NCBI GenBank assembly: GCA_963824095.1
Contig: CAWGNS010000007.1
Coordinates: forward strand, 62,001 to 126,000
Origin: JBBDWJ01 sp963824095
GTDB taxonomy: Bacteria; Acidobacteriota; Terriglobia; Bryobacterales; UBA6623
Length of the DNA stretch: 64,000 bases
Reading direction: 5' to 3'
The notes beneath the pieces are model-generated. The model made no database searches. It was given only the letters and a program-made list of their open reading frames with translations, and was not told where the DNA came from. This document shows, piece by piece, positions 35,266 through 44,021 of the stretch (its first letter is position 1; every line of letters starts with the position of its first letter). Made by a program: the position numbers and the translations under genes.

Positions 35266-36168
35266 CTACTCCGTGGCGAGGAACTTGGCAATGATGGATC
35301 GCATTTCCTCCGGTTGCTCGATCCACGGGAAGTGGCCGCACTGGTTGATGTAACGGAGAGTGGAGGAGGGGATGAGAGCGTGGATGTCTTCGGCGGTCTT
35401 GTCGCCGATGGGATCCTGGTGGCCGTGAATTATTAGGACGGGGCGAGAGAGTTTCGGCAGGGCGTCGCGAAGATCGTAGGATTTTTGCAGGTCCTCGTCG
35501 AGAAGCCGACTGGCGTCGCTGTGGGAGCGGCCGTCGGGCATTGAGGCGGCGACGGCAAGGCCCTTGGCGCGGTCATAGAAATATGCCGGCAAGATGGCAC
35601 GCGAGGATTCCGTCATGACTTTGTCGGGGTCAACGCCGCGTTTGACAGCCGCGGCCCAATAATCGCGGGCTTCGCGATCTTCGGTGTGTAAGCGCGCCTC
35701 GATATTGGCAGAGAACCATTGCCTAAATTCAGATGTGGGGCCGCCGGAATCGATGAGGATCAGGCGGTCCACACGGTCCGGGTGGGCCGCCCCGTAGGCC
35801 ATCGCGAGCATGCCTCCCCAGGAGTGCCCAGCGAGGATGATGCGTTCGAGCTTGAGGTGAGTACGCAGGGCTTCCAGATCGTCGACCATGTTGACGAGGG
35901 TCATCATCTCGGAAGTCAGCTTGGCGGGCCGGGAGCGACCCGTGCCGCGCTGTTCGAGGTAGATGCGCTGGTAGCTGCCGGGAAAGAGTTCGGCGGCACG
36001 TATGAAGTAGTCGACATTCAAGCCAGGGCCGCCGCTCAGAAAGACAATGGGCGTTCCGGTTCCTTCGGTACGGTAGTGAAGAGAAAAGCCGTCGCGCGGA
36101 ATCGCGCCGTCCTGGGCGATTAGAGCGCCGGCATAAAAGAGGGTAAGAGCGAAACGAAAATGCGTCAT
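35266..36168 (-). CDS. secreted alpha/beta hydrolase (prolyl iminopeptidase-like)
   Basis: A 300-residue exported hydrolase (signal FRFALTLFYAGALIAQ). Oxyanion loop VFLSGGPGLN, nucleophile elbow GHSWGG (Ser near residue 116), acidic residue in IIHGHQDPIGD and catalytic His in NQCGHFPWIEQPEE. The arrangement matches the proline iminopeptidase/epoxide-hydrolase branch. An AAGGAATC site lies 12 bases before the ATG. Export suggests peptide or ester scavenging. Confidence 0.9.
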   Translation of the reverse strand: MTHFRFALTLFYAGALIAQDGAIPRDGFSLHYRTEGTGTPIVFLSGGPGLNVDYFIRAAELFPGSYQRIYLEQRGTGRSRPAKLTSEMMTLVNMVDDLEALRTHLKLERIILAGHSWGGMLAMAYGAAHPDRVDRLILIDSGGPTSEFRQWFSANIEARLHTEDREARDYWAAAVKRGVDPDKVMTESSRAILPAYFYDRAKGLAVAASMPDGRSHSDASRLLDEDLQKSYDLRDALPKLSRPVLIIHGHQDPIGDKTAEDIHALIPSSTLRYINQCGHFPWIEQPEEMRSIIAKFLATE

Positions 36169-36310
36169 CGTTGATTCCTTGTCAGAGATTGCCGTGAGCG
36201 CCGTTCCAGCGCACTTAGCCTACGCGAACCCTCAACCGCGCGCAACGAAATTCTACAGCGAATCCGGATACGAGAAAAAATCTTGCGGTGGAGGAATCAA
36301 CCCTCTTCAT

Positions 36311-36358
36311 TGGAAAAGTCGGTGGAAAAGTCGGGAAAAGTCGGGACAGGCTCGACTT
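36311..36358 (+). repeat. GGGACAG family IV repeat, copy A (tandem GGAAAAGTC units)
   Basis: Three direct units of GGAAAAGTC with variable spacing followed by GGGACAGGCTCGAC. Related copies are at 36779-36831, 51439-51473, 51508-51567 and 62572-62595. It sits in the gap between the hydrolase and the toxin remnant. Confidence 0.6.
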
Positions 36359-36450
36359 TCGCTGGGACCGTAGCGTGGATGACAGTTTACGGGCCTACAG
36401 CCGATTTCTCGAGAGATCTGGGACAGCCCTGGACACCCAGAACTCGCGAC

Positions 36451-36727
36451 CTATCGCCAGTCCTGCGCGCCGTGATAGACGGGCAGAATTCCGACCGCCT
36501 CCGCCTGGACCGCATAGACCACCACGTAAGGCAGCGGAAACATGGTCAGTTCCCGCGTGCCGCTACGCTGGCCGCGCCTGCCCTTGTGCGGTGATCTCTT
36601 GAGAGAGCCGACGCGCTGAGAAATCGTCCGTACGGTCGGTTCGGCGAATTGCGGATAGTTCTCGCCGAGATAGGCCTTGAAATTCTCCAAGGCCTCGGCC
36701 ACCGGCACCAGTCCGGAGAACACGCAT
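36451..36727 (-). pseudogene. decayed RelE/ParE-family toxin gene
   Basis: From about 36715 down to 36451 the frame encodes PVAEALENFKAYLGENYP, then RSGTRELTMFPLPYVVVYAV, then VYHGAQDWR, the usual ParE/RelE fold. The natural start MRVLRT is an ATG at 36727 in a different frame, so a frameshift separates residues 1-6 from the rest. With the broken antitoxin upstream this is a dead module. Confidence 0.75.
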
Positions 36728-36778
36728 CAGGGCTTGGGAACATGCGATCGAGGCGGGCGTCCATTCCCTCTTCCTTCG

Positions 36779-36831
36779 GAAAAGCGGCAAAAGCGGGGAA
36801 AAAAGCGGGGAAAAGCGGGACAGCCTCGAAA
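36779..36831 (+). repeat. GGGACAG family IV repeat, copy B, between toxin and antitoxin remnants
   Basis: Tandem AAAAGCGG(GG) units followed by GCGGGACAGCCTCGAAA. In a functional module antitoxin and toxin genes would be adjacent; here this repeat occupies the gap, so it probably inserted there. Confidence 0.6.
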
Positions 36832-36844
36832 TATAACCTTAACA

Positions 36845-37170
36845 TTACCGACTTACGCCCCCCGCCGCCGCCCCGTGCGCCAGCATACGGACCACCACCC
36901 GGCGGCTGGCCCCCAGCAAAAGCCGGTCCGCGGAACAACAAATCCAGGCTTACCGTCCGATCCACCGCCTCCATCTTCGCTACCCGGGACTGCCTGGAAC
37001 CCAGACGGCGCGCAAACGCGCTGTGGGTCAGGCCGACCTTTCCCTCCGCTGGCGCAGACCCGCAGCCAGGGCAAGCCTGGTCTCGATCCAGCGGATTTCC
37101 TCCCCGCTCAGCCCGAGAAAGTCGGCGGCGTCTCCCACCGCCCAGCCGCCCTTTTCGAACCGTTGCCGAA
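36845..37170 (-). pseudogene. decayed XRE-type antitoxin gene
   Basis: The protein can be followed only by changing frame twice. Frame one: RQRFEKGGWAVGDAADFLGL and IRWIETRLALAAGLRQRRE. Frame two: KVGLTHSAFARRLGSRQSRV then AKMEAVDRTVSLDLLFRG. Frame three: LLLGASRRVVVRMLAHG to a stop at 36845. The middle is a typical helix-turn-helix with the SRQSRVAKMEA recognition helix. No start codon remains at the 5' end and a TAA lies just before the first conserved residues. Confidence 0.75.
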
Positions 37171-37194
37171 GTTAGTTTTCCCTGTTTGCTCCGG

Positions 37195-38214
37195 TCACGA
37201 CTTTCCCACCACCAGCAGCACGAATGTTCCTGGTTTGATGGAACGCCGGGGCCCTTTCGACGCGCCCGCGGCTGGAGCCTCTTGATATTCGGCCGCCGGC
37301 AGAAAAATCTTCTCGGTCTTCGGATCAAAAGCCAGCGTCTTGGCGCTCGGCTGCGTCTTGACCGCGCCCGCGTCTTCGTACTCGTCCGCGGATTTCTCGT
37401 GGAAGATGTTTAGGGTTCCATCTCCGCACGAAAAAAAGATCAGACGAGCCCGTGGATCGAAAGCGGCGTAGTCGACACGCCCACCGATCGGCAAGCTGGT
37501 AATCACCTTGCCCGTAGCCGCATCCATCACGACCATCTTCGGCGCGTTGCGGCAGCCGATGAACAAGCGGTTGGTCTTGGGATCGTAGGCCAGGCCCGTC
37601 GGACCCTCCGCCACACCGATAGGAAATCGCTTCTTCACAGCCAACGATTTCGGATCGAACGCCAGCACCTCGTTGGTGTCTTCCATGTTGACGTAGATCA
37701 GCCCGTCGGCCCCGATGATCGCGCTCTCCCCGTCGCCCTTCGCCTGGACCGTACCCACGACCTCGCCGCTGGCGGCGTCAATGGCGCTGATATCGTGCGT
37801 GCCGTGGTTGTTGGTGAATACCCGTTTGGAGGCGGCGTCGTAGTAGATGCCGTCCGGCCCCTTGCCGACATCGATTTTCTTGATGAGCCGCAGGGTGGAG
37901 GGATCGAACATCGAAACCTTGTCCTCGCGGCCATTGCTCGTGAAGCCGTGCCGCAACGCAGCCGCAATCGCGATACCGTGTATACCCGGCGTATCCGGGA
38001 TCGTACCGGCGAGCTTGCCGCTATCGGCGTCCAGCACGTTGACCTCGGTCCCATGCGAGACGTAAAGCCGCCGCGCCGAACCGTCTAAGGTCACATAGTC
38101 GAAACCGCCGTCACCGGGAATCGGATAACGACCAACGACCTTGTACCCGGTTGCGCCTTGCAGCAGCGCTACCGCGGAAAACAACCCGACCAGCATGAGT
38201 CTTGTGTTTTGCAT
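37195..38214 (-). CDS. secreted YncE/YVTN-like beta-propeller protein
   Basis: A 339-residue exported propeller. Signal MLVGLFSAVALLQG; blades with repeated [ILV]DAxSGKxxGxI patterns (VLDADSGKLAGTIPDTPGIH, AIDAASGEVVGTVQ, VMDAATGKVITSLPIGG). This is the YncE/surface-layer YVTN type, whose members bind DNA, metals or protein partners; no activity can be assigned. ATG at 38214 is chosen for the AGAGGAAGATC ribosome-binding site; upstream in-frame codons lack one. Confidence 0.88.
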   Translation of the reverse strand: MQNTRLMLVGLFSAVALLQGATGYKVVGRYPIPGDGGFDYVTLDGSARRLYVSHGTEVNVLDADSGKLAGTIPDTPGIHGIAIAAALRHGFTSNGREDKVSMFDPSTLRLIKKIDVGKGPDGIYYDAASKRVFTNNHGTHDISAIDAASGEVVGTVQAKGDGESAIIGADGLIYVNMEDTNEVLAFDPKSLAVKKRFPIGVAEGPTGLAYDPKTNRLFIGCRNAPKMVVMDAATGKVITSLPIGGRVDYAAFDPRARLIFFSCGDGTLNIFHEKSADEYEDAGAVKTQPSAKTLAFDPKTEKIFLPAAEYQEAPAAGASKGPRRSIKPGTFVLLVVGKS

Positions 38215-38633
38215 TGATCTTCCTCTTGGCCAAGCCTGGCAGCCCGAGGCAACACGCCGATTTGCCTTCCAGCGACGCCCCGTTTTGATCCTCACCCGCA
38301 ACGAGGTGATGCCTCACCGCCATGAAATCGTCGTTGCTACCGTGGCCCGGTGTTGCGACAGCCCGGACGATCCGCGCCTTGACCACCGAGGTCATTCTAG
38401 CGCTCGATAACGGTATGCCGGTGAGTGGCGCGCTGAATTTCGACCACCCCGTCGCGGGCCAGGCCGACCGCAACGGGCCGGCGCTGAGTCGCTTGCCAGA
38501 GTCGAGATGGCCGGAAGTGCGTCCAGCCCCGCTGCCGGCCCGCGGCCTGGATCAGGAAGCTAGATAGTGGGGCAGGCCTCCGGCCTGCCCGAACACCCAG
38601 GGACACGCCTCCAACCCATCCACCGCGCCTCCG

Positions 38634-38801
38634 CAGTCACAACTCTTCCACCCCAACCAAATCAACAACATAGCGCCAAAACTACTCCAAAAACCTTGAC
38701 ACCGCCCGCTACACTGGCGGCAGTACAAGGGAGCGCTACGCGCCATGGGCCGAAAAGGCTATGAAAACCATGCCAAACCGTGCCAAATCAAGCCAAGATC
38801 G
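38634..38801 (+). repeat. dispersed 168-base element encoding RKxxENHAKPC, copy 1
   Basis: From CAGTCACAAC through CCAAAACTACTCC, a TTGACA (38696-38701), then GGCAGTACAAGGGAG, then an ATG (38745) opening MGRKGYENHAKPCQIKP. A second copy with the same order of blocks lies at 41800-41968. The conserved short peptide and the fixed TTGACA suggest a mobile, possibly transcribed, element. It lies in an 833-base gap (38215-39047) with no other recognised gene. Confidence 0.6.
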
Positions 38802-39047
38802 CCCCCTCCCGCCGACCCCTGTCACGCCGTTTTGGAACCTTCTCGCGGCCGCCGCCGCCGGCGCCTGTCGCAAGACCACTCGGCGATGAGCGACGGCGGA
38901 GCGGCCCTGCTCGCACTATCCCGAACGTCCACAGATCGGCTAATCTTGAAGCACACGGCCGCGGCCAGTCCCGCCGTCACCCAGACGCGGCCGCACACGC
39001 CCCACAACGTCGCGATGCCTGAAGCGCGCAATCGAAGACGAGCGGCG

Positions 39048-40550
39048 ATGATGAGCTACCTGCTCGCCGCTGTCGCTTTGTTGCTGAGCGTTTCCCCGGC
39101 CCGGCCGCAAATCGCCCAGACGATCACGGTGGACGCCGCCGCGCCCGCTCACCCTTTCCCGCACTTCTGGGAACGCGTGTTCGGCTCGGGCCGCGCCGTG
39201 TTGAGCCTGCGCGAGAGCTACCGCCACGACCTCGCTGCCGTCCAAGCCGTCACCGGCCTCGAATACGTTCGCTTTCACGCCATCTTCCAGGATGAAAACG
39301 GCGTCTACTCCGAGGACCCGCAAGGCCACCCGGTTTACAACTTCAACCAGGTGGACATGATCTACGACGGCCTTCTCGACCGCGGCGTCAAGCCGTTTAT
39401 CGAGCTCAGCTTCATGCCCCGCGCCCTGGCCTCCAAGCCCGTCGAACATCCCTTCTGGTACAAGCAAATCGTCGCGCCTCCCAAAGACAATGCGAAATGG
39501 TCGGCGCTGGTCGAGGCCTTCGCGCGCCACCTGGTCGAGCGCTACGGAATCGACGAGGTCGCCACCTGGTGGTTCGAGGTCTGGAACGAACCCAACATCG
39601 ACTTCTGGGCGGGTGAGCCGAAATTCGACAGCTACCTCACGCTCTACGGCGGCGCGGCCAAGGCTTTGAAGAACGTCAGCCCGCGGCTGCGCGTCGGCGG
39701 ACCCGCCACGGCTCAGGCCGCCTGGTGCGGGCGTTTCATCGACGCCTGCGTCGAGCACAACCTGCCGATCGACTTCGTATCGACTCACGTCTACGCCAAC
39801 GACACGCCCCAAGACGTGTTGAACCAGGAGGGCCCCATCAACCGGCGCACGATGCTGGCCCGCGCCGTCGAAAAGGTGTTTCGGGAAGTTCGCGGGTCGC
39901 GCAAACCCGAGCTGCCGATTCACTGGAGCGAATACAACGCCAGCTACAAAAACGAAGTCGACGTCACCGACTCCGCCTACATGGGCCCCTGGCTTGGCGA
40001 AACAATCGCCGCCGCCGACGGCAAAGTCACCACGATGTCTTACTGGACCTTTTCCGATGTCTTCGAGGAGCAGGGCATCTTCAAAACACCCTTCTACGGC
40101 GGCTTTGGCCTCATCGCGCCGCGCGAAATTCCCAAAGCGGCCTTCCACGTATTCCGCCTGCTGCACCTGTTGGGGGACCAGAGAATGGAAGCGCCCGCCG
40201 ACCAGGCGATTGTCACGCGGCGGTCGGATGGCTCGCTCGCGATTGCCCTGTGGAACTACGCCGAACCGGGCGTATCAGGGCCCGACAAGACGGTGACGCT
40301 GGACCTGCGCGGCATCTCCGCGCCCTCGGCGCGGCTGCAACGGGTCGATTCCCGGCATCACGCCGCGCTCGAACAGTGGATCCGCATGGGCCGCCCCGCT
40401 TCGCCCAATCGCGAGCAAATCGAAAAGCTACGCGCCGCCGCCGCTGCCGGCGAGCCGGAAACCGTTCCCGTGAACAACAGCCGCATCCAGGTCCGCCTGC
40501 CGGCCCCGGGCTTCGCGCTGCTCGAGATCGGCCCAGCTCGGCAAAACTAA
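39048..40550 (+). CDS. secreted GH39-like beta-xylosidase
   Basis: A 500-residue exported glycosidase (signal SYLLAAVALLLSVSPARPQ). The barrel carries WWFEVWNEPN with the acid/base Glu181 and IHWSEYN with the candidate nucleophile Glu295, the order and spacing of family GH39. The C-terminal beta domain ends LPAPGFALLEIG, also typical. Retaining xylosidase or a related activity on plant or microbial glycans is likely. ATG at 39048 is preferred since it gives a compact signal peptide; an ATG at 39015 is possible. Confidence 0.88.
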   Translation: MMSYLLAAVALLLSVSPARPQIAQTITVDAAAPAHPFPHFWERVFGSGRAVLSLRESYRHDLAAVQAVTGLEYVRFHAIFQDENGVYSEDPQGHPVYNFNQVDMIYDGLLDRGVKPFIELSFMPRALASKPVEHPFWYKQIVAPPKDNAKWSALVEAFARHLVERYGIDEVATWWFEVWNEPNIDFWAGEPKFDSYLTLYGGAAKALKNVSPRLRVGGPATAQAAWCGRFIDACVEHNLPIDFVSTHVYANDTPQDVLNQEGPINRRTMLARAVEKVFREVRGSRKPELPIHWSEYNASYKNEVDVTDSAYMGPWLGETIAAADGKVTTMSYWTFSDVFEEQGIFKTPFYGGFGLIAPREIPKAAFHVFRLLHLLGDQRMEAPADQAIVTRRSDGSLAIALWNYAEPGVSGPDKTVTLDLRGISAPSARLQRVDSRHHAALEQWIRMGRPASPNREQIEKLRAAAAAGEPETVPVNNSRIQVRLPAPGFALLEIGPARQN

Positions 40551-40686
40551 GCGCCGAACGCTATATTGAGTCGGCCGCTGCCTACACCGGATCCCCGCGT
40601 CACTCAGGCCTTACCGCGGCGGCAATTCGAGCGGAAAGTGACCAGGGCGGCCAAGACTTTGCCCGTTAGTGCTACCCTTCCCGCAT

Positions 40687-41607
40687 ATGCCCATCCCCAC
40701 GTTCGATACCGTCATGCCACCGTTCCTGCGCTACGCAAAGGACGGAAACGAGCACGCGATCGGTGAAGCGCGAGAGGCACTCGCCCAAGAGTTCAAGCTG
40801 ACGGACGAGGAGCGACGCGCGCTTCTCTCGAGCGGAAAGGGGCTGCTTTTCAATAACCGCGTCGGCTGGGCACGAACATTCCTCAAAAAGGCCGGACTCA
40901 TTGAATACACACGGCGTGGCCACTTCAGGATCACCGATCGAGGCCTTGACCTCTTGAGAGAGAACCCGGCGAAGATCGACCCGGCCTTGCTGAAACGCTA
41001 CCCCGAATTTCTCGAGTTCCAGTCGGGTCCAAGACGCGCAAAAGACAAAACCGACGAAATTCCAACCAGCGCAGGTGAGACCGAGACACCGGAGGAGGCC
41101 TTGGAACGCCATGCCCAAGAACTGCGCACCTCGCTCGCAAATGATCTCTTGGAGCAGATCTTAAAGAGCCCGCCGCAGCACTTCGAGCGGCTTGTCGTGG
41201 ACCTCCTCGTGAAGATGGGCTACGGCGGAAGTCTAAAGGATGCAGGTGAGGCCATCGGGAAGAGTGGCGACGAAGGGATAGATGGCACCATCAAGGAAGA
41301 TCGCCTGGGCCTCGATGTCATCTACATTCAGGCCAAGCGCTGGAAGCCGGCAAGCACCATAGGGCGTCCGGAGGTCCAGCGATTCTCCGGAGCCCTCTCG
41401 GGCCAGCGGGCAAAAAAGGGAGTCTTCATTACGACGACGAGATTCTCTAAGGATGCTGAAGCGTACGCCTTAAATCACGATCCGAAGATCATCCTCATTG
41501 ACGGGGACCGTCTCACCGACCTCATGATCGATTACAACATCGGAGTTGCTCCGGTCCAGACATACGAACTCAAGCGCCTCGACTCGGACTACTTCACCGA
41601 AGAGTAG
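40687..41607 (+). CDS. mrr: Mrr-type restriction endonuclease (type IV)
   Basis: A 306-residue cytoplasmic nuclease. The N-terminal winged-helix Mrr_N domain spans about residues 1-95 (LLFNNRVGWARTFLKKAGLIEYTRRGHFRITDRG). The catalytic domain covers about 150-290: HFERLVVDLLVKMGYG, then GDEGIDGTI and IYIQAKRW, which form the D...QxK PD-(D/E)xK active site. Mrr cuts DNA carrying foreign methylation and needs no partner methylase. It stands alone here, 11 kb from the decayed nSTAND3 nuclease gene. Confidence 0.95.
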   Translation: MPIPTFDTVMPPFLRYAKDGNEHAIGEAREALAQEFKLTDEERRALLSSGKGLLFNNRVGWARTFLKKAGLIEYTRRGHFRITDRGLDLLRENPAKIDPALLKRYPEFLEFQSGPRRAKDKTDEIPTSAGETETPEEALERHAQELRTSLANDLLEQILKSPPQHFERLVVDLLVKMGYGGSLKDAGEAIGKSGDEGIDGTIKEDRLGLDVIYIQAKRWKPASTIGRPEVQRFSGALSGQRAKKGVFITTTRFSKDAEAYALNHDPKIILIDGDRLTDLMIDYNIGVAPVQTYELKRLDSDYFTEE

Positions 41608-41703
41608 CACCGCTACCCCGCCCGCCGGCGAGCGGGCCGCCTCTAGCTCAATAGATCACGGGTCCGGGCGCCTCGTCGGGGCGGGGATTCGTTCGCCCCC
41701 GCG

Positions 41704-41729
41704 GGAGATCGGGGACAGCCCCCGAACTC
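41704..41729 (+). repeat. GGGACAG family II repeat, copy 1
   Basis: GATCGGGGACAGCCCCCG then AACTC. Matches 62417-62439 (same strand) and 61518-61543 (opposite strand) with one or two differences. The GGGG...CCCC core is self-complementary. Confidence 0.65.
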
Positions 41730-41799
41730 ATGGTCAGCCTGCCACGTTCCGGGTCAGCCTACGGACGGAACCGCGTCCAACCTTGAAATCCGCCCCAAC

Positions 41800-41968
41800 C
41801 AGTCACAACCCCGCTATCCCAACAAAATCAACCACATACCCTCAAAACTGCCCCAAAACTCTTGACACCCCAAGCTAGACTGGCACCAGTAGAAGGGAGG
41901 GCCGTGTCCAATGACCCGAAAAAGCCATGAAAACCATGCCAAACCGTGCCACATTCTGCCAAAATTGC
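41800..41968 (+). repeat. dispersed 168-base element encoding RKxxENHAKPC, copy 2
   Basis: Same block order as 38634-38801: CAGTCACAAC, CAAAACTGCCCC, TTGACACC, AGTAGAAGGGAG, then ATG (41911) opening MTRKSHENHAKPCHILP. The 20 bases around CATGAAAACCATGCCAAACC are identical in both copies. Confidence 0.6.
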
Positions 41969-42171
41969 GCTTTTGCTGTGGCCGCCATCACGAGCTTTTT
42001 GAATCCGGCTCAATGTCAGAACCCGGCGTGGACCGCACCCCGTTCGCTGCCCCAGTTCCCTGCCCGGCGTCCCTGGGCCAAGCCAGCAACATATGATCTC
42101 AAGGCCCGAGACCGCGGGCCTCTCGGCCGCGATCCTCGAATGGGAGAACATCGATGTGCCCCGATCCCGAA

Positions 42172-43797
42172 TCAGCGCTTTCTCTCGAGCAGTAATGCCG
42201 AATCAAGCCAGGCCGGCGCTTCGGGCGAAGTCCAATTCGGGCCCTTTACCGGCGGCAGCGGAATCCATTCTCCGGTAAAGGCGCTGAACCATTTGGCTTC
42301 GTATTCCCCCGGCTCGAGTTGCATCGTCACTTTGCCCCCCTTGGGGAGATAGGCGGCGTAAATCTCGCCGGGTTTCGCCAGGCAGTAGTTTCCGCCGTCC
42401 ACCAGCTCGTCATGCGGCTCGGTCTTCCACCACGCGAAGCTGGTGAAGAAATCGACGATGTGCTCGTAGCCTTTGAGCATTGTCATCGTGTCGTCGCCGC
42501 GCCCGTTGATCCAGCCGCCGCCGGTGTCGGGCCAGACATTGGTGCCTTCGCGGCAGGTCTCGCCCGCCGTGCCGTAGGCTCCGGCCATGGCGATGTCCCA
42601 GGCCGTGCGGCGTAGCACGTCGGCCGAGTCCGCCGGCGGTTTCGGCGCCCAGTGCGGATAGTGGTCCTCATAGCCGTACTCTTCGTTCGACTGCGGGATG
42701 ATGCGCCCGGTCTTGAGTTGAATCTGCCGCTCCTCGAGCATCAGGTTGTGCTGGTTGCGCGACCACTCCTGAATCGACGTGAAGCCGAACCAGGCCGAGG
42801 CGCGGTCCTGATGCTCGCGATGCACCGGATGGCTGGTGGCGAGGTGATGGTAGGGGTCCCAGGTTTCGATCAGCGTGCCGGTCTCGTGCGCCCAAGTCTC
42901 ATCGCGAAAACTGTCGAGGTCGTCGCCCAGATCCCAATTGATATTGGAGAACGCGCTCAAGCGGGCCACGGCATAGCGAATGTAGCGCCGCTCGTCGTCG
43001 CTGCCGGCGGCGGCCTGCGTGTGGTGCGTCGAGATATCGAGGATGGCGGAGATAATCACGTCGCGGTCGCGCGCAAATCGCAGCATGCGTTCCCAGCGGC
43101 GCCAATAGGGGATATTGAAACGCGTGAAATCGATGCCAGGCTCGTCGAAGCTCTCCGGTTTGCTGGCCACCCAGGGCCGCAGCATCATCGAGAAGTTCTT
43201 GCCCGTCATCACCGGTTCGCCCCAATAGATATTGGCCGCGCCCGCCAGCAACACCCGGATGCGGTTGATCTTCATGCCGGCCAGGCGCGCGATGCTGAAA
43301 TCGATGGTTCGATCGTCCCGCCAGCCCATCAGCCAGAACGCCGTGGTGCCGTTGAAGAAATAGTGCTCGCCGGTGCCTTCCCACACGAAGTGCCAAGGGT
43401 AGTTCGCGTCCACGCGGACCGGGCCGCGGCGGTGGCCGTCGGTGGCGCTGAATTTGCCGCTGTACGTCTTCTCGAAGCCGCCCTGCTGATAAGAAATCGA
43501 GTAGCTGTATTCGCCCGCCGAAGCCGGCGTGAACCGAATCCGAAACACGCTACCGTCGGCCGAGTCGCAGAAGCCCTCGACGGCCGTGCGGGCCGCTTCC
43601 CCGCCTTTGCCGAACGAGCCGCGCAGCGACGCGCCCACAAACGGATTGCCCACGTCGGGGGCGGCGACATGCGCGGTGACTTCCACGAAATCGTAGGCCT
43701 CGACGGCGCCGGCCGATTGCGCAAACGTCACGTCGCGCGGCGCCGCGAGTGCCGCCATCGGCAAAAGCAAACCGAAAATCCAAACAAAGCGAGACAC
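42172..43797 (-). CDS. secreted glycoside hydrolase-like protein (DUF5060/DUF4038 type)
   Basis: A 541-residue exported protein. GTG at 43797 is chosen: GGAGGG lies five bases before it and it opens a clean signal peptide (SRFVWIFGLLLPMAALAA). The N-terminal beta domain (DVTFAQSAGAVEAYDFVEVTAHV ... GVFRIRFTPASAGEYSYSIS-like region) fits DUF5060. The barrel region begins near HYFFNGTTAFWLMGWRDD and carries acidic candidates in WDLGDDLDSF and PQSNEEYGYEDHYP. The C-terminal jelly-roll part (LPKGGKVTMQLEPGEYEAKWF) is the usual collagen-binding-like ending. Related proteins act on polysaccharides; specificity unknown. Confidence 0.83.
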   Translation of the reverse strand: MSRFVWIFGLLLPMAALAAPRDVTFAQSAGAVEAYDFVEVTAHVAAPDVGNPFVGASLRGSFGKGGEAARTAVEGFCDSADGSVFRIRFTPASAGEYSYSISYQQGGFEKTYSGKFSATDGHRRGPVRVDANYPWHFVWEGTGEHYFFNGTTAFWLMGWRDDRTIDFSIARLAGMKINRIRVLLAGAANIYWGEPVMTGKNFSMMLRPWVASKPESFDEPGIDFTRFNIPYWRRWERMLRFARDRDVIISAILDISTHHTQAAAGSDDERRYIRYAVARLSAFSNINWDLGDDLDSFRDETWAHETGTLIETWDPYHHLATSHPVHREHQDRASAWFGFTSIQEWSRNQHNLMLEERQIQLKTGRIIPQSNEEYGYEDHYPHWAPKPPADSADVLRRTAWDIAMAGAYGTAGETCREGTNVWPDTGGGWINGRGDDTMTMLKGYEHIVDFFTSFAWWKTEPHDELVDGGNYCLAKPGEIYAAYLPKGGKVTMQLEPGEYEAKWFSAFTGEWIPLPPVKGPNWTSPEAPAWLDSALLLERKR

Positions 43798-43974
43798 ACC
43801 ATCCCTCCAAGCGAACCCCATACTAGGACACCGCCGCCCGGGCAGTCCAGAGCAGGGTTTACGATTCGTCTCTGGTTCGCCCTGATCGGCGGGCCCGGCG
43901 CAGCGCGACTCGGCGCCCCGCCCCCACGGGACCACGATCGCGAAAAATGGCAGTGCGTCCCTTGCCTCTATATG

Positions 43975-44006
43975 CCTTGACACGTATATGCCTGTCAAGG
44001 TATACC
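43975..44006 (+). promoter_or_regulatory. ArsR-operon promoter with palindromic operator
   Basis: TTGACA (43977-43982), 18-base spacer, TATACC (44001-44006). CCTTGACA (43975-43982) and TGTCAAGG (43993-44000) form a perfect inverted repeat covering the -35 and spacer. TATATGCC also repeats directly. Binding by the ArsR protein encoded 16 bases downstream would block polymerase. Confidence 0.7.
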
Positions 44007-44021
44007 AAGGAAGTGGAATCC

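Larger units (their letters stand above)
41608..42171. other. 564-base gap filled with repeats
   Basis: Holds a family II GGGACAG repeat (41704-41729) and copy 2 of the RKxxENHAKPC element (41800-41968). Beyond those, no gene was recognised. Confidence 0.5.

Noticed and set aside
36300..36840. Tandem AAAAGTCGGG/AAAAGCGGGG units considered as a CRISPR array or origin iterons
   Set aside because: Units are only 8-12 bases, adjoin directly without unique spacers, and similar elements occur elsewhere; no cas or rep gene is near.
42652..43980. 442-codon plus-strand frame opposite the DUF5060-type glycosidase
   Set aside because: Antisense shadow of a gene with signal peptide and known domains.
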